Assembly: GCA_000434735.1 (NCBI GenBank)
Contig: FR881206.1
Coordinates: 1-16,065, forward strand
Reading direction: 5' to 3'
DNA: 16,065 bases
Source of the DNA: Bacteroides sp. CAG:530
GTDB lineage: Bacteria > Bacteroidota > Bacteroidia > Bacteroidales > Bacteroidaceae
Position numbers and translations under genes: made by a program. Shown here in pieces: positions 14,652 through 16,065 of this stretch (positions within the stretch are counted from its first letter, which is position 1; each line of letters opens with the position of its first letter). The notes under the pieces were generated by a model. It saw nothing but the letters and a program-made list of their open reading frames with translations, ran no database searches and was not told where the DNA came from.

Positions 14652-14693
14652 CCGAGAGTGAAAAAACTATTAATAAAATCTGATCGTAAAAAT

Positions 14694-16040
14694 ATGAAAA
14701 ATAAATCAACCAGGGATGGCTATAAGCTAAAAAAATCCCATGTTAACCTATTTTATAGAACTATGCGAATAACTACATTCTTATTGTTCTTCTGTTCGTT
14801 TTGTGCTTTTGCCAATGATGTAAATTCTCAAACGGCGAAGGTTACTATTAAAAGAAGTGATGTTACACTTCTGGATGTGTTGAATGAGATAGAGCATCAA
14901 ACTAATTATCTGTTCATTTATTCCAATGATATCAATGTGAAGCGTCCCGTTTCGATTGATGTCAACGCAAAGGAAGTCAGCAGTGTATTGGCTAAGCTTT
15001 TTGCTGGTAACGACGTTTCCTATCAGATGGAGGGAACCCATATTGTTTTGACAAAAGCGGAGAAAAACTCTGAGAAGGCAGGTGCGCAGCAACAACAAAA
15101 AAAGAGAATTGATAATATTTCCGGTACAGTGCTTGATGAAGCTGGCGACCCGATAATCGGTGCTTCCGTCAAAGTGCGGGATGCGAATATTGGAGCCATA
15201 ACAGATTTGGATGGAAAATTTGAATTGGAAGTGCCTTCAAAGTCTATCATTGAAATCTCTTTTATCGGATATAGAACAAAAACGGTCGTTATAGGCAAAG
15301 AAAAAAATCTTAGAATCTATTTGGAAGAAGATACTAAGGCGTTGGACGAGGTGATTGTTGTGGGTTATGGCACGACTTCAAAACGTAAGACTACTGCCGC
15401 TATCGCCAGTGTAAATGCTGGAGATATAGCCAAGGTGCCTACTGCCAATATTACACAGAGTCTTGCCGGACGGGCACCAGGATTGATGGTAAATACATCC
15501 GGTGGTGGTATCAATAATTATTCTTCAATTTCTATTCGAGGCGGTAAAACTCCGTTGTTCGTTATTGATGACGTTATCTGTGAGGAGCGCGATTTCCAGA
15601 ACTTGAATCCTGAAGATGTAGAACAAATGTCTATCCTGAAAGATGCTGCTTCTACCGCTGTATATGGTGCACGTGCCGCCAATGGTATTATCATGGTGGT
15701 TACCAAACAGGGTAAGGCAGGAAAAATGAGCATCAACTACAACTTCAATTATAATTTGAGCCAGCCTACAACTATGCCAGACAAGTTGAATTCGTATGAT
15801 GCCGCTTATTATCTGAATCAAGAATTGCTTAATGACGGAATGAAAGAACGCTTCAATTCTGACGAAATGGAACTTTTTGCAAATGGTTCCGATCCTCATC
15901 ATTATCCCAATGTGGACTGGCAAAAACTGGCTATGAATAAGTTCGCCCCGGAACAGCGTCATACACTGACAGTGACCGGCGGTAGTGAAAAGGTGAAAGC
16001 ATATACATCGTTTTCATACTTTGACCAGCAGTCTATTTAG
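14694..16040 (+). CDS. SusC/RagA-family TonB-linked outer-membrane receptor with STN domain, ended early by an in-frame TAG
   Basis: The open frame gives 448 residues from ATG 14694; a GTG at 14658 would add 12. Order of parts: signal sequence (hydrophobic MRITTFLLFFCSFCAFA at 24-40), STN signalling domain (about 50-121), carboxypeptidase-regulatory-like beta domain (about 143-212, ISGTVLDEAGDPIIGASV), TonB-box-like DEVIVVGYG (218-226), plug (to about 345, with GARAANGIIMVVTKQGK), and the first barrel strands. It then stops with TAG at 16038-16040 after SYFDQQSI. Full receptors of this family are about 1000 residues, so most of the barrel is missing from this frame. The STN domain and the sigma and FecR genes just before it mark it as a transducing receptor that imports a glycan or peptide fragment. 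Its SusD partner would lie downstream, outside the window. Confidence 0.85.
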   Translation: MKNKSTRDGYKLKKSHVNLFYRTMRITTFLLFFCSFCAFANDVNSQTAKVTIKRSDVTLLDVLNEIEHQTNYLFIYSNDINVKRPVSIDVNAKEVSSVLAKLFAGNDVSYQMEGTHIVLTKAEKNSEKAGAQQQQKKRIDNISGTVLDEAGDPIIGASVKVRDANIGAITDLDGKFELEVPSKSIIEISFIGYRTKTVVIGKEKNLRIYLEEDTKALDEVIVVGYGTTSKRKTTAAIASVNAGDIAKVPTANITQSLAGRAPGLMVNTSGGGINNYSSISIRGGKTPLFVIDDVICEERDFQNLNPEDVEQMSILKDAASTAVYGARAANGIIMVVTKQGKAGKMSINYNFNYNLSQPTTMPDKLNSYDAAYYLNQELLNDGMKERFNSDEMELFANGSDPHHYPNVDWQKLAMNKFAPEQRHTLTVTGGSEKVKAYTSFSYFDQQSI

Positions 16041-16065
16041 GGACATTCAGTAAATACTATAAAAT

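Overview
The window looks like a chromosome segment of a Bacteroidales bacterium, probably Bacteroides or Phocaeicola. This rests on several things: an ECF sigma / FecR / SusC-type TonB receptor triad, DUF5687 and DUF5063 proteins that are typical of Bacteroidetes, and -7 promoter elements of the Bacteroides form TAnnTTTG. The species cannot be fixed from the sequence alone.

Positions 1-392 (+) hold the 3' end of a Sel1-repeat gene and a possible 49-residue membrane peptide that overlaps its stop codon. Positions 363-6396 (-) carry, in order of transcription, thioredoxin reductase (trxB), a two-domain M16 zinc peptidase exported to the periplasm or envelope, a DUF5687 membrane protein and its ABC ATPase. 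Gaps between these four genes are 46, 4 and 26 bp, so they are probably one transcript. It starts from a TATCTTTG promoter about 90 bp upstream of trxB and has a hairpin in its leader. Positions 6558-9742 (-) carry ftsK (chromosome translocase) followed 17 bp later by a LolA-like lipoprotein carrier. Positions 9830-12359 (+) carry a DUF5063 protein, a DEDDy 3'-5' exonuclease and an RlmI-type rRNA cytosine methyltransferase, closely packed and closed by a strong terminator. The ftsK and DUF5063 units diverge from 87 bp of DNA in which the two -7 elements are mirror images.

Positions 12360-12946 are non-coding as far as I can support. They hold the terminator, a dense cluster of palindromes based on ACTTCG-(AC/GT)-CGAAGT, a candidate promoter and a long inverted repeat in the leader of the next gene. 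Positions 12947-16040 (+) are a transport and signalling cassette: an ECF sigma factor, a FecR-type anti-sigma and a SusC/RagA-family receptor with an STN signalling domain. By analogy with the family, substrate binding at the receptor is passed through STN to FecR and releases sigma, which activates the receptor operon. The substrate is not shown because the rest of the locus is outside the window.

The points most worth a second look are the palindrome cluster at 12518-12618, the amber codon that ends the SusC-type receptor after about 450 residues (family length about 1000), and the mirrored ftsK/DUF5063 promoters. I found no CRISPR array, insertion sequence, tRNA or rRNA, and no clear evidence of a wholly new system.
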